Positions 22,078-29,084 of a stretch of 39,568 nt of DNA are shown one piece after another. The position numbers were made by a program, and so were the translations under genes. The first letter of the stretch is position 1. The number at the start of each line of letters is the position of its first letter. Source of the DNA: a virus; the IMG/VR virus record IMGVR_UViG_3300009551_000080, positions 1-39,568 of that record; one strand, given 5' to 3'. The notes under the pieces are model-generated. The model saw only the letters and a list, made by a program, of their open reading frames with translations, did not search any database and had not been told where the DNA came from.

Positions 22078-22175
22078 TTCCTTCTGCTCCACCATATGGA
22101 AAAAACAATCCCTACGACGCATATGATGACTGCCAAAGCGGACATGGATGTAAAATCTGAAGCTCTATAATGCAT
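22074..22175 (-). CDS. 33-residue membrane peptide
   Basis: ATG at 22175 has AGGGA six bases upstream and begins two bases after the previous stop. The product is a short polar N-terminus, one membrane span (SALAVIICVVGIVFSIWW) and an SRRK tail, the shape of many small phage inner-membrane peptides. Its TGA overlaps the next ATG. Good signals on both sides make it likely to be real. Its role is unknown. Confidence 0.5.
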   Translation of the reverse strand: MHYRASDFTSMSALAVIICVVGIVFSIWWSRRK

Positions 22176-22177
22176 TA

Positions 22178-22684
22178 TTAATCCCTATTTGGGCCCGGAG
22201 GACACGTTCCAAGACCTGGTGTGGGACCCCAATCCCCCCATCCGCCTTTAAAACCCATATCTCTCAGGGTTTTGTCAACGAACTTTTCTGTTGCAGCGGC
22301 TCCATATTCTACGGCTGACCCGGGGTCCCCTGCGAATAAACTTCCGACGGCTAGCGCAGAGTCCTTCACTACATCAAACCCCTGCTTAGTCGAAGGATGT
22401 TCCATAAATCTGTCCCATGCAGTGCTTTCATTGTTTCCGGCTAATATCGCCCCATCGCCATAGTTTGCTGCGAGTGTACTCCATTGCCACCTTTCGTATG
22501 TTGCAGGATCGGTTAGATCAGGTAGGCTTCTAACTACGAGCATAGGGATCTCTGGAAGGTGCGCAGCGAATTCTTGGACTACGCCTGTACCCTGTTCAAT
22601 AAAATGACCAGCGCCTCTCACAACGTGGCCAAGCATTTCAGGGTTTAGGCCTCCAAGTCTCTCTCCGACTACAATGTGACTCAT
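22178..22684 (-). CDS. 168-residue hypothetical protein
   Basis: AAGGAA stands five bases before the ATG. Gly- and Ala-rich helical segments (NPEMLGHVVRGAGHFIEQGTG) precede a Trp/Tyr-containing middle (ATYERWQWSTLAANYGDGAI). The C-terminus is Gly/Pro-rich (GWGDWGPTPGLGTCPPGP). No family or catalytic motif was recognised. It heads the last four-gene coupled part of the island. An effector or cell-surface role is possible but unsupported. Confidence 0.4.
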   Translation of the reverse strand: MSHIVVGERLGGLNPEMLGHVVRGAGHFIEQGTGVVQEFAAHLPEIPMLVVRSLPDLTDPATYERWQWSTLAANYGDGAILAGNNESTAWDRFMEHPSTKQGFDVVKDSALAVGSLFAGDPGSAVEYGAAATEKFVDKTLRDMGFKGGWGDWGPTPGLGTCPPGPNRD

Positions 22685-22708
22685 GATGTTTCCTTGTGTG
22701 TTTGTGTT

Positions 22709-22891
22709 TCAATACTTTTCAAAGTGTATGCCTATGGGTGCATCTTTTGGCGCTTTCGGCCTTCTAGTTTTTTTACAGCGGGCGCACTGATACATTGGGA
22801 TTGGGATTTCAATTTTCTCATCACCCAGCACCCCGTGTATTATTAAGGTCTTCCTGTGGACCCATTCATGGCCCAAAAAGAAGCATCTCAT
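22709..22891 (-). CDS. Small Cys/His protein (DUF1660-like)
   Basis: This 60-residue protein places CFFLGHEW at the N-terminus and YQCARCKKTRR later. This is the arrangement of short prophage proteins (CxxxGHxW ... CxxC) that probably bind zinc. The start overlaps the HNH gene's stop as ATGA. Function is unknown. Confidence 0.5.
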   Translation of the reverse strand: MRCFFLGHEWVHRKTLIIHGVLGDEKIEIPIPMYQCARCKKTRRPKAPKDAPIGIHFEKY

Positions 22892-23421
22892 AATATAATC
22901 CTAATTGGCTTATTAACCGGCTCATAGTTCTCGTTGACGTGGGAGCAGTTGACGAAGGTTGTTTTATTTATCACGTTACAAATAGTTTGCTTGCAAACTC
23001 CGTATTCAGAGGCTAATTCAAGAGATGATTTTGATGGATATTTCGATCTGATTTCTGTCGCTTGTTCTTCCGTTAATTTGGAGGTTCCTACTGAAGAGCC
23101 TTTAACATTCCTACGCTTTCTAACCATGTCCAAGGTATTCTCTGAGATGGTTCCTATAGACAAATGATGGATATTACAACAGGCTCTGTTATCACATGAG
23201 TGCATAACAACTAATCCTTGGAAATCTCCCGGGTTCACAAGACCATACAAAAGTCTATGAGCTATATATGTTTTCCGCTTGATCGCGTAGTAACCATACC
23301 CATCTTTGTCCTTTCCTAAGGGCCACGGCTTACAGCCTGTATCTGAACTCTTAATGGAGTCGATTATCTCTAAAAAGGCCGTCTCGCTATTACGCCATTT
23401 GCTTCCCTTTTTACCGCTCAT
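22888..23421 (-). CDS. HNH homing-type endonuclease
   Basis: This 177-residue protein carries the HNH core: YIAHRLLYGLVNPGDFQGL, then VMHSCDNRACCNIHHLSIGT (His-74, Asn-78, His-85/86 with Cys ligands). A NUMOD-like linker and a C-terminal HTH follow (about 114-160, KLTEEQATEIRSKYPSKSSL, then YGVCKQTICNVINKTTF). The architecture is that of free-standing phage homing endonucleases. The ATG at 23421 is chosen (GGGGGA six bases upstream). The longer in-frame extension to 23556 would overlap two other frames. It starts exactly where a metallophosphoesterase remnant breaks off. Confidence 0.85.
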   Translation of the reverse strand: MSGKKGSKWRNSETAFLEIIDSIKSSDTGCKPWPLGKDKDGYGYYAIKRKTYIAHRLLYGLVNPGDFQGLVVMHSCDNRACCNIHHLSIGTISENTLDMVRKRRNVKGSSVGTSKLTEEQATEIRSKYPSKSSLELASEYGVCKQTICNVINKTTFVNCSHVNENYEPVNKPIRIIL

Positions 23422-23507
23422 ATCAAATCCCCCGCCACAATCAGAAGGTGGCCTCCCTCTAGCTTGGGGTAATGACCATGGAGGTCGCTGATACAGTCGA
23501 TTATCAC
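23418..23507 (-). pseudogene. N-terminal stub of a metallophosphoesterase, cut off by the HNH gene
   Basis: A GTG at 23507, overlapping the preceding TGA, opens 29 codons reading IIDCISDLHGHYPKLEGG, then HLLIVAGDLI and stop. This matches the first two metal motifs (D-x-H and GD) of calcineurin-like phosphoesterases of the short MPPED/YfcE-like type. The GNH and later histidine motifs are absent and were not found downstream. Its TGA overlaps the HNH ATG. Confidence 0.65.
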
Positions 23508-23698
23508 AAAGCACTCCAATGACTGACGTAAGCTTTTGAACCGCATTTATTCGCATCCTCTGTAATCATCATGAACATTCTCATATATGGGTCGTAATCG
23601 GCAATTGTTTGCAGCAGGTCGCCACTTTCTTCGTGAATTAGCACTTCACACTTGGTTTCAGCCTCTGGGTAACTATTAAGAACGCTGTACCAAATCAT
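23504..23698 (-). CDS. 64-residue hypothetical protein
   Basis: ATG at 23698 overlaps the upstream stop as TAATG with GGAAG nearby. The product starts MIWYSVLNSYPEAETKCEVL and contains ESGDLLQTIADYDPYMRMFM. Its own TGA overlaps the GTG of the metallophosphoesterase stub. No family was recognised. Confidence 0.45.
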   Translation of the reverse strand: MIWYSVLNSYPEAETKCEVLIHEESGDLLQTIADYDPYMRMFMMITEDANKCGSKAYVSHWSAL

Positions 23699-24000
23699 TA
23701 TTCTTCCCATCCTCCACCAAGCCAACTTAGAACGTCTAGCTCTCTGTTCCTTTGCCAATGTTGTCTTTGTTCTTCGGTGCATTCAATTTTACACCAGACA
23801 CTAATAACCTCATTAAGTGGGTCATACGGTCTATCGCTCGGAGTTGTAATAGTCAAATCAAAGACTCTTTGCCCTTTGGTGCCCATTTGATTGGCCCAAT
23901 CGAAGGCAAGCTTCATGCAGCGCAGAAAAGCCTCATCATTGTAGGTTTGAATAACCTGCTCGTTCATCGTTAATATTTTGTGTGGTATCCAGGTTTTCAT
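23698..24000 (-). CDS. 100-residue hypothetical protein
   Basis: ATG at 24000 has AAAGGG six bases upstream. The N-terminal half (NEQVIQTYNDEAFLRCMKLA) is helical and the middle is beta-like (QRVFDLTITTPSDRP). The C-terminus has several Trp. No family was recognised. It leads the coupled set that ends in the HNH gene. Confidence 0.4.
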   Translation of the reverse strand: MKTWIPHKILTMNEQVIQTYNDEAFLRCMKLAFDWANQMGTKGQRVFDLTITTPSDRPYDPLNEVISVWCKIECTEEQRQHWQRNRELDVLSWLGGGWEE

Positions 24001-24078
24001 TGGCATCCCTTTAAATTTGCCGTCTTTAGGATTCGAACCCGATAGCTAGCGTTGGTATTGCAACATCGAGTTGAGGGG

Positions 24079-24339
24079 TCATTGCATTTTTCCCGTTCTG
24101 AATCCTTCTCCACGCATCGATCGAGCGCATTCATCAAGGGCCTTTTTAAGATTCTCAATAGATCGCTCTTCGGCTTTGTTTTTCGTAAATATGTAAATTA
24201 CGATGCTAACGCAAGCAGAGACCGCAGCATCATCTTTCACGCCGTTTAGCTCGAATGCTTCGTGAATTATGGTCGTGGCATTTTCCGTTTCTTTAAGAAG
24301 TTGCCCAAGTCTGCTTCTATCAATACGGTCATTTGGCAT
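24079..24339 (-). CDS. Paralogous small helical protein A
   Basis: This 86-residue protein has the core HEAFELNGVKDDAAVSACVS followed by SIENLKKALDECARSM. The same layout of helix, DD.AA..A and a terminal KxAL helix recurs in the genes at 24364 and 24864, so the three look like diverged duplicates. No membership of a named family was recognised. They surround the Tad2-like gene. Confidence 0.45.
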   Translation of the reverse strand: MPNDRIDRSRLGQLLKETENATTIIHEAFELNGVKDDAAVSACVSIVIYIFTKNKAEERSIENLKKALDECARSMRGEGFRTGKMQ

Positions 24340-24363
24340 ATAAGTAGCCCCTTGAATCTTTTC

Positions 24364-24570
24364 TCAATGATTACTTTTCCAGTTTTTTTCAGAATCCTCA
24401 AGCGCCTTAAGGATAGCTTTCCTGAAGGTCTCATAAGAACGCTTTTTAGCTATATTTATACCGACAATCAAGTTAAACATGGCGTCAATAGCTATGGATC
24501 CATCGATGTTATTAACATCAAAAACTTCTGCCAAAAGCTCATAGCATCGCGCAATCTTCTGTGTTTTCAT
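24364..24570 (-). CDS. Paralogous small helical protein B
   Basis: This 68-residue protein reads YELLAEVFDVNNIDGSIAID, then ETFRKAILKALEDSEKNWK. It aligns by pattern with paralogues A and C. The ATG at 24570 is chosen, just past the preceding stop. The Shine-Dalgarno is weak (GCGGAA), and a GTG at 24585 is possible. Confidence 0.4.
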   Translation of the reverse strand: MKTQKIARCYELLAEVFDVNNIDGSIAIDAMFNLIVGINIAKKRSYETFRKAILKALEDSEKNWKSNH

Positions 24571-24574
24571 GTTA

Positions 24575-24874
24575 TTATTCCGCACAAGATGACTTCTGTA
24601 AACCCTTTGCTATTTCAGCGGCTTCGCTTTCTGTCATATCTCTTGGGCGGGTATAAACGATCCAATCTTCTGCAAAGATGTCCTCTTCGCTGAAATGCTT
24701 CGTTCCAAAAAAAGCGCCACAAAATTCACCTTTATCAAATTCTTCGACCGTCAAGTCGTCAATAGCATACCCTTCAAAATTGGGTGATCGCATGACGTAG
24801 TAAACTTTGTCTTGGGATATTCGCTTAATGGCGTGGCCCTGTTGTAGCTTAAATAACGCTTCTCTAATGTCCAA
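24575..24874 (-). CDS. Tad2/DUF2829-like protein (candidate anti-Thoeris)
   Basis: This 99-residue protein has the N-terminal IREALFKLQQGHAIKRIS and a C-terminal block EEDIFAEDWIVY. These correspond to the two best conserved parts of DUF2829 (EAL..L..GK...R and .DLLA.DW.vv). Some DUF2829 members (Tad2) bind the signalling molecule of Thoeris defence. The middle is divergent, and the usual Trp after the N-terminal basic residue is missing. Start is TTG with GGAG seven bases upstream, inside the end of the preceding gene. Membership is likely; anti-defence activity is inference. Confidence 0.5.
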   Translation of the reverse strand: MDIREALFKLQQGHAIKRISQDKVYYVMRSPNFEGYAIDDLTVEEFDKGEFCGAFFGTKHFSEEDIFAEDWIVYTRPRDMTESEAAEIAKGLQKSSCAE

Positions 24875-25121
24875 GTCTTTGCTCCATTGACCGTCTCAGA
24901 ACGGAGACAGTCTTTTTAATTTGATCAAATACCCCATCCATTTGTAGATCGGTAATATGATAACACACAAAACACTGGCATAAGAGAGAAACCGCGACAG
25001 TAGAAACGGCGGCCGGATCATCTAAGTCTTTATGTAGAGAATTGAAGATGTCATGGCTCTGGGACATCCTTTTTCTTGCTCTTTGCTCGTCGTCTTTTGT
25101 CATTTTAGGGTTACTATCCAT
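24864..25121 (-). CDS. Paralogous small helical protein C
   Basis: This 85-residue protein reads NSLHKDLDDPAAVSTVAVSL and later QIKKTVSVLRRSMEQR, patterned like proteins A and B. It overlaps the Tad2-like gene by 11 bases and starts five bases after the SPFH gene's stop, so the three are in one coupled operon. Function is unknown. Confidence 0.4.
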   Translation of the reverse strand: MDSNPKMTKDDEQRARKRMSQSHDIFNSLHKDLDDPAAVSTVAVSLLCQCFVCYHITDLQMDGVFDQIKKTVSVLRRSMEQRLGH

Positions 25122-25125
25122 TCCT

Positions 25126-26004
25126 TTATCTCTTTTTTTCAGTTAGAAATAGATCCATGGGGATGATGGCACCGGTCCCTGTTACTATAGGCAGCTTTCC
25201 ATCCCAGTTTTGGATCGCCTGCCACATGATCAGCTCCTGCGTGATAGATGAAGACAACATCCTGTTAGCTTCTCCTTCGGCCTTAGCCTTGATCAATGCT
25301 GATTGCGCTAATCCTTGTGCCTTGGCAATTTCTTTCTCGGCCTGGGCCTTGGCTTCTCTGAGCTCATTTTCCCTTTGCTGGGCTCGCTGTGTAGCTTCAA
25401 TCTTGCTGTTAAGCGCCGCGACCACCTGACTTGGGAAGTGTAGCGTTCCAATAAGGTAAAGGCGATCAACGATGATTCCCAAGGATTCCATGTCCCTTCT
25501 AAGCAATCCCTGCACAGCGTCAACAAATCCTTCTTTTTCGGTTCCATACAGCTCCTCAACGCTCATTTTGCTAGCCACTTTGTTAATGGCATCCCTAGCG
25601 TAATTCCTAATGAATAGGTCGGTGATCTCATCGATACCTCTCCGATATTTACAGAACAAAGTATAAATCTTATCAGCCTGAAGGTGATAAGATATGCCAA
25701 TGTCTGCATTGACATTCAAACCTTCTCCAGTTTGAAAGGTAAAGCTCCTCGTCCCGTCCCAAATATGGTTCTGCTCAAATACTGGGAACGTGAACACCTT
25801 CTTCCAAGGCGCTATCCAATGCATGCCTACCGTTAGCTCTTGAGGAGCAGCCCCTTTTTCCTCTCCAAATAGATTAACAACCACTCCGACGTACCCGGGG
25901 TTGACCATTTTGAAGAAAAACATCCATGCAAAGAGCAAAATAATGCCCGATGTTATTGCATAAAATTTGATAAGGTAGGATGTCTTGGAGTTAATTTTAG
26001 TCAT
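25126..26004 (-). CDS. SPFH/Band 7 (prohibitin-like) membrane protein
   Basis: This 292-residue protein has one N-terminal membrane span (about 12-32). The SPFH domain spans about 35-210: VNPGYVGVVVNLFGEEKG, QTGEGLNVNADIGISYHL, AINKVASKMSVEELYGTEK and DMESLGIIVDRLYLIG. A long Glu/Ala/Lys coiled coil follows (210-255, with REAKAQAEKEIAKAQGLAQ). Such proteins form ring- or cage-like membrane assemblies and often control membrane proteases. In a phage it may alter host membrane proteolysis, lysis timing or superinfection. It is the first gene of the island operon. Confidence 0.85.
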   Translation of the reverse strand: MTKINSKTSYLIKFYAITSGIILLFAWMFFFKMVNPGYVGVVVNLFGEEKGAAPQELTVGMHWIAPWKKVFTFPVFEQNHIWDGTRSFTFQTGEGLNVNADIGISYHLQADKIYTLFCKYRRGIDEITDLFIRNYARDAINKVASKMSVEELYGTEKEGFVDAVQGLLRRDMESLGIIVDRLYLIGTLHFPSQVVAALNSKIEATQRAQQRENELREAKAQAEKEIAKAQGLAQSALIKAKAEGEANRMLSSSITQELIMWQAIQNWDGKLPIVTGTGAIIPMDLFLTEKKR

Positions 26005-26084
26005 ATTCTCTCTATAGTTATTTCATACAGCAAATTTCTAGACATTACCCTTTTTCTTTCTTTTGCCCAATAGCCAATCTTTTT

Positions 26085-26113
26085 TTGATCTGAATTGTGT
26101 AGTAGTTTATTGT
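26085..26113 (+). promoter_or_regulatory. Possible promoter of the portal operon
   Basis: TTGATC (26085-26090), a 17-base spacer and TATTGT (26108-26113) precede the portal ATG at 26141. Each box matches 4 of 6 consensus bases. Confidence 0.3.
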
Positions 26114-26140
26114 AAAGGAAATATTTTACTACGGCAGAAT

Positions 26141-28168
26141 ATGACATTATTTCCCCAGCTTTCAGATAACTACTATGTTGACAACGATCACAATGTCTTA
26201 AAGCTGATGGATTACACCTACAGCAAGAACATCCAAATCAATCAGAGCTTTTGGTCCGAGGCAGACACTGACGCGAGGTTTACAGCCGGGGATCAAACCC
26301 TATGGAATGACATTTACGGCAACCTACCTGCGTTTAGGCGTCGTCAGTTCAACTTCAACAGAATCATGCGCATTAAAAACATGATATCTGGTTACCAGAG
26401 ACAGCATCGCAAGTCAACGATCGTAACCGCGGTTGAAGGAGGAAGCGAGCAAACGGCTTCCCAGTTTTCAAAACTCATGTTTAATATCAATAACCGCGCA
26501 CGGGTACTCGAGACGATTTCAGATGCTTTCGAGGGCGCTGTCGTTACGGGAATGAACCTACTGTCTGTGTGGATGGATTACAGGTACGATCCCGTTAATG
26601 GTGACATCCAGGTCGACAACATCCCTTATAACGGATATTTGATTGACCCTTACTTTAAGAAAAAAGATTTGTCTGATTGCAATAGCCTATGGACAAGAAA
26701 ATATTTAAGTCGAAATCAAGCTATGGCGCTTCTTCCAGGCCGAGAAAATGATATTAAAAATATATCTGGATGGGGTAACAGAGATGGTAAGTTCCAATAC
26801 ATGCCCGAGTCTTATAACTACGGCATGCAAGACCTAATCATCTATGATGAGTTTTGGTATTTGGACTCTAGAACTTGCAAGATGCTCTGCGACGTGCGCA
26901 GCGGCGAAACAATGGAATGGAGAGGACAAGATGAAGATCTTAACGAATTTCTCGGGCTATATCCGCAGATTGTTGCTATCAATCAAGAAATCCCCACGGT
27001 CAAACTTGCTATCGTGGTTCAAGGCAAAGTAATGTACCATGGGGCTAATCCCCTTGGAATCGATCGGTACCCTTTTGTTCCTGTTTGGGCTTACTATACC
27101 CCTGAAATCCCCTATTTTCCATGGAGGGTCCAAGGCGTTGTAAGGGGCCTACGTGATGCTCAGTACTTGTATAATCGTCGTCGCATTATTGAGCTGGATA
27201 TCCTAGAGTCGCAAATGACATCAGGATTTATCTACCGAGAGGACGCTTTAGTTAATCCTAAGGATGCGTTCCTTCAGGGACAAGGTCGCGGTCTTGCAAT
27301 CAAAGCTTCTGATAGACCTCTTGCAGATTCTGTAATCCCTATTCAGGCACCTGCCATTCCCCCTTCTATGATCCAACTATCTGAAATGCTTGGAGCTGAA
27401 ATTTCTCAAATCAGCGGAGTTAATGAAGAACTACTCGGATCTGCCCAGGATGACAAAGCGGGAGTTCTTTCCATGCTGCGTCAAGGCGCGGGTCTAATCA
27501 CTCTTCAAGGCTTATTCGACAACCTTGATCAATCTCAAAAGCTTCTTGGGGACACAATTGTTCAATTGGTTCAACAGAATTGGACTCCAGGAAAAGTTGC
27601 TAGAATTCTAAATGAAGAGCCAACACCTGAATTTTATAACCGAGCATTTTTGAAATATGACGCAGTCACAGAAGAAGGACTTAACACCTCCACCCAAAGA
27701 CAAATGCAGTTCGCACAACTACTGCAACTTAGAGAGCTTGGCGTCCCTGTCCCAAGCGATATCTTGGTCAAAAACTCAACCCTCCAAGACAAAAAAGAAC
27801 TCACAGACGCAATCCAAGCGGAAGAGCAAAGAGCCCAGCAAGTCCAAATGCAGCAGCAACAAGTCGCAATGCAACTCCAGCAAGCTCAAATCAAAGACCT
27901 TGAGTCCAGGGCAATGGCCAACGAAGGACTTGGATTTGAAAGAGCTTCACGTGTTGCAGAAAATCAGGCATTGGCTGTCGAGCGAATTGCAGAAGCTGAG
28001 AAAGATCGTGAAATGGCAACGCTCGATAAGATCAAAGGGATCAAAGAACTCGCGATGATTGATCTGGACCACCTGGAGAAGGCTTTGGGTATCTTTAGAG
28101 CTATCCAGCAAGACCAGAGAGCAGAAACAGAGGCTGCGCAACAAAAAGTTGTTGAAAGGACTGCATAA
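26141..28168 (+). CDS. Portal protein, P22-type
   Basis: This 675-residue protein is typical of the P22-like portal family in length and motifs. They include DARFTAGDQTLWNDIYGNLP near the N-terminus, RRRQFNFNRIMRIKNMISGY, SDAFEGAVVTGMNLLSVWMDY and a clip/stem region. The C-terminal Gln-rich barrel-like coiled coil (about 575-660) has QQQVAMQLQQAQIKDLESRA. Twelve copies form the DNA channel that docks the terminase. The ATG at 26141 is preferred over an upstream TTG-started extension because the N-terminus then matches the usual portal start. The gene is separated from terL by the accessory island, which is unusual. Confidence 0.88.
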   Translation: MTLFPQLSDNYYVDNDHNVLKLMDYTYSKNIQINQSFWSEADTDARFTAGDQTLWNDIYGNLPAFRRRQFNFNRIMRIKNMISGYQRQHRKSTIVTAVEGGSEQTASQFSKLMFNINNRARVLETISDAFEGAVVTGMNLLSVWMDYRYDPVNGDIQVDNIPYNGYLIDPYFKKKDLSDCNSLWTRKYLSRNQAMALLPGRENDIKNISGWGNRDGKFQYMPESYNYGMQDLIIYDEFWYLDSRTCKMLCDVRSGETMEWRGQDEDLNEFLGLYPQIVAINQEIPTVKLAIVVQGKVMYHGANPLGIDRYPFVPVWAYYTPEIPYFPWRVQGVVRGLRDAQYLYNRRRIIELDILESQMTSGFIYREDALVNPKDAFLQGQGRGLAIKASDRPLADSVIPIQAPAIPPSMIQLSEMLGAEISQISGVNEELLGSAQDDKAGVLSMLRQGAGLITLQGLFDNLDQSQKLLGDTIVQLVQQNWTPGKVARILNEEPTPEFYNRAFLKYDAVTEEGLNTSTQRQMQFAQLLQLRELGVPVPSDILVKNSTLQDKKELTDAIQAEEQRAQQVQMQQQQVAMQLQQAQIKDLESRAMANEGLGFERASRVAENQALAVERIAEAEKDREMATLDKIKGIKELAMIDLDHLEKALGIFRAIQQDQRAETEAAQQKVVERTA

Positions 28169-28232
28169 TGTTTTGCAAAAATTAGTAGTAATGTAAAGTT
28201 AATTTTAAAATCAAGCCAACAAGGAGATCTTT

Positions 28233-28451
28233 ATGGCTAAGAAAGCAATGATGCATGGTAATTCTGAAAAAGAAGGAAAAAGAGTTGGAGCTGGCAAGTT
28301 TGCTGGTATGCCGACAGAAGTTCAGATGCGCGAATATCCAAAATCGCATGAATATGGTCCTACAGATCTCGATGATACCATGACAGAGATCGACAGCTGC
28401 AATAGAGCTGCTCACGTGACAGCCAGAAAGCATATGTCCAATCAACACTAA
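28233..28451 (+). CDS. 72-residue small protein with FAGMP motif
   Basis: AAGGAG stands six bases before the ATG. The product is polar with VGAGKFAGMPTEVQMREYP, and a similar GSFANMPSKPIMKPF block occurs in the next gene. The two are probably related. It is first in a row of small basic genes between portal and scaffold, so a virion or assembly role is suspected. The family is unknown. Confidence 0.45.
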   Translation: MAKKAMMHGNSEKEGKRVGAGKFAGMPTEVQMREYPKSHEYGPTDLDDTMTEIDSCNRAAHVTARKHMSNQH

Positions 28452-28460
28452 GAGGCACCC

Positions 28461-28664
28461 ATGGGCAAGAAAGTAGATTTGAACTACGACTTCGACTTCA
28501 AGGCTCCTAAGAAGCCTATGGGCTCTGGTAGCTTCGCTAATATGCCATCCAAACCGATCATGAAGCCTTTTGATAATCAGGCTTCTTATCGCATGGGCAT
28601 AACGAATAACATTGCATCTGGGATTGATTTGACATCCGAAGTCGATGAAAACGGTATGCGCTAA
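28461..28664 (+). CDS. 67-residue small protein with FANMP motif
   Basis: It shares GSGSFANMPSKPIMK with the FAGMP block of the gene before. It is lysine-rich at the N-terminus. The stop overlaps the next ATG as TAATG. No family was recognised. Confidence 0.45.
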   Translation: MGKKVDLNYDFDFKAPKKPMGSGSFANMPSKPIMKPFDNQASYRMGITNNIASGIDLTSEVDENGMR

Positions 28665-28795
28665 TGGTAATGATTAGAAAGCCTGGAAAGGCTCAGAAGA
28701 TAGCCAAGAATGTGATGAAGCAAAAAGGGATTGAAACCCCTAAAGCTTCCAACAAAGGCGATATTAAATTACAAACCCCTTACTTACAGCATTGA
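28664..28795 (+). CDS. 43-residue basic protein
   Basis: ATG at 28664 arises in a TAATG overlap. The product reads IRKPGKAQKIAKNVMKQKG, a basic helix, then a polar tail ending YLQH. It is part of the coupled small-gene row, and its small size makes the call moderate. Confidence 0.4.
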   Translation: MVMIRKPGKAQKIAKNVMKQKGIETPKASNKGDIKLQTPYLQH

Positions 28796-28806
28796 AGGTA
28801 ATGAAG

Positions 28807-28959
28807 ATGGCACACAAAAAAAAGGCTCCTGCAAAGAAGAAAATGATGCACGAAGGCCATGAAATGCATGAAAAGAAGCATCATGGAAAGCATAAAGAAG
28901 AAAAACAACACATGGAAATGAAAGCCAAAATGGGCGCTCATAAGGCGAAGACAAAGTAA
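28807..28959 (+). CDS. 50-residue Lys/His-rich protein
   Basis: ATG at 28807 has AAGG eight bases upstream, better than the ATG at 28801. About two fifths of the residues are lysine and there are many histidines and methionines (KKKMMHEGHEMHEKKHHGKH). The composition suggests nucleic-acid or metal binding. The stop overlaps the next ATG as TAATG. Confidence 0.45.
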   Translation: MAHKKKAPAKKKMMHEGHEMHEKKHHGKHKEEKQHMEMKAKMGAHKAKTK

Positions 28960-29084
28960 TGGATAAGCTCATCAAGAAAGACAAGAAGAAGATCGACAAG
29001 ATGATGAATACCCTCGTCAAAAAGGACATTCCTCGGGACAAGAAGATCGAAAAATACGACAAGATGAAAAAAGGCAAGAAGTAA
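28959..29084 (+). CDS. 41-residue Lys/Asp-rich protein
   Basis: It starts in a TAATG overlap. The product alternates lysine and aspartate (LIKKDKKKIDKMMNTLVKKD), giving an amphipathic charged helix. Its stop again forms TAATG with the next gene. Function is unknown. Confidence 0.4.
   Translation: MDKLIKKDKKKIDKMMNTLVKKDIPRDKKIEKYDKMKKGKK

Noticed and set aside
27657-28058. 133-codon Ser/Lys/Gln-rich frame within the portal gene
   Set aside because: It is the +1 shadow of the Gln-rich C-terminal coiled coil of the portal.
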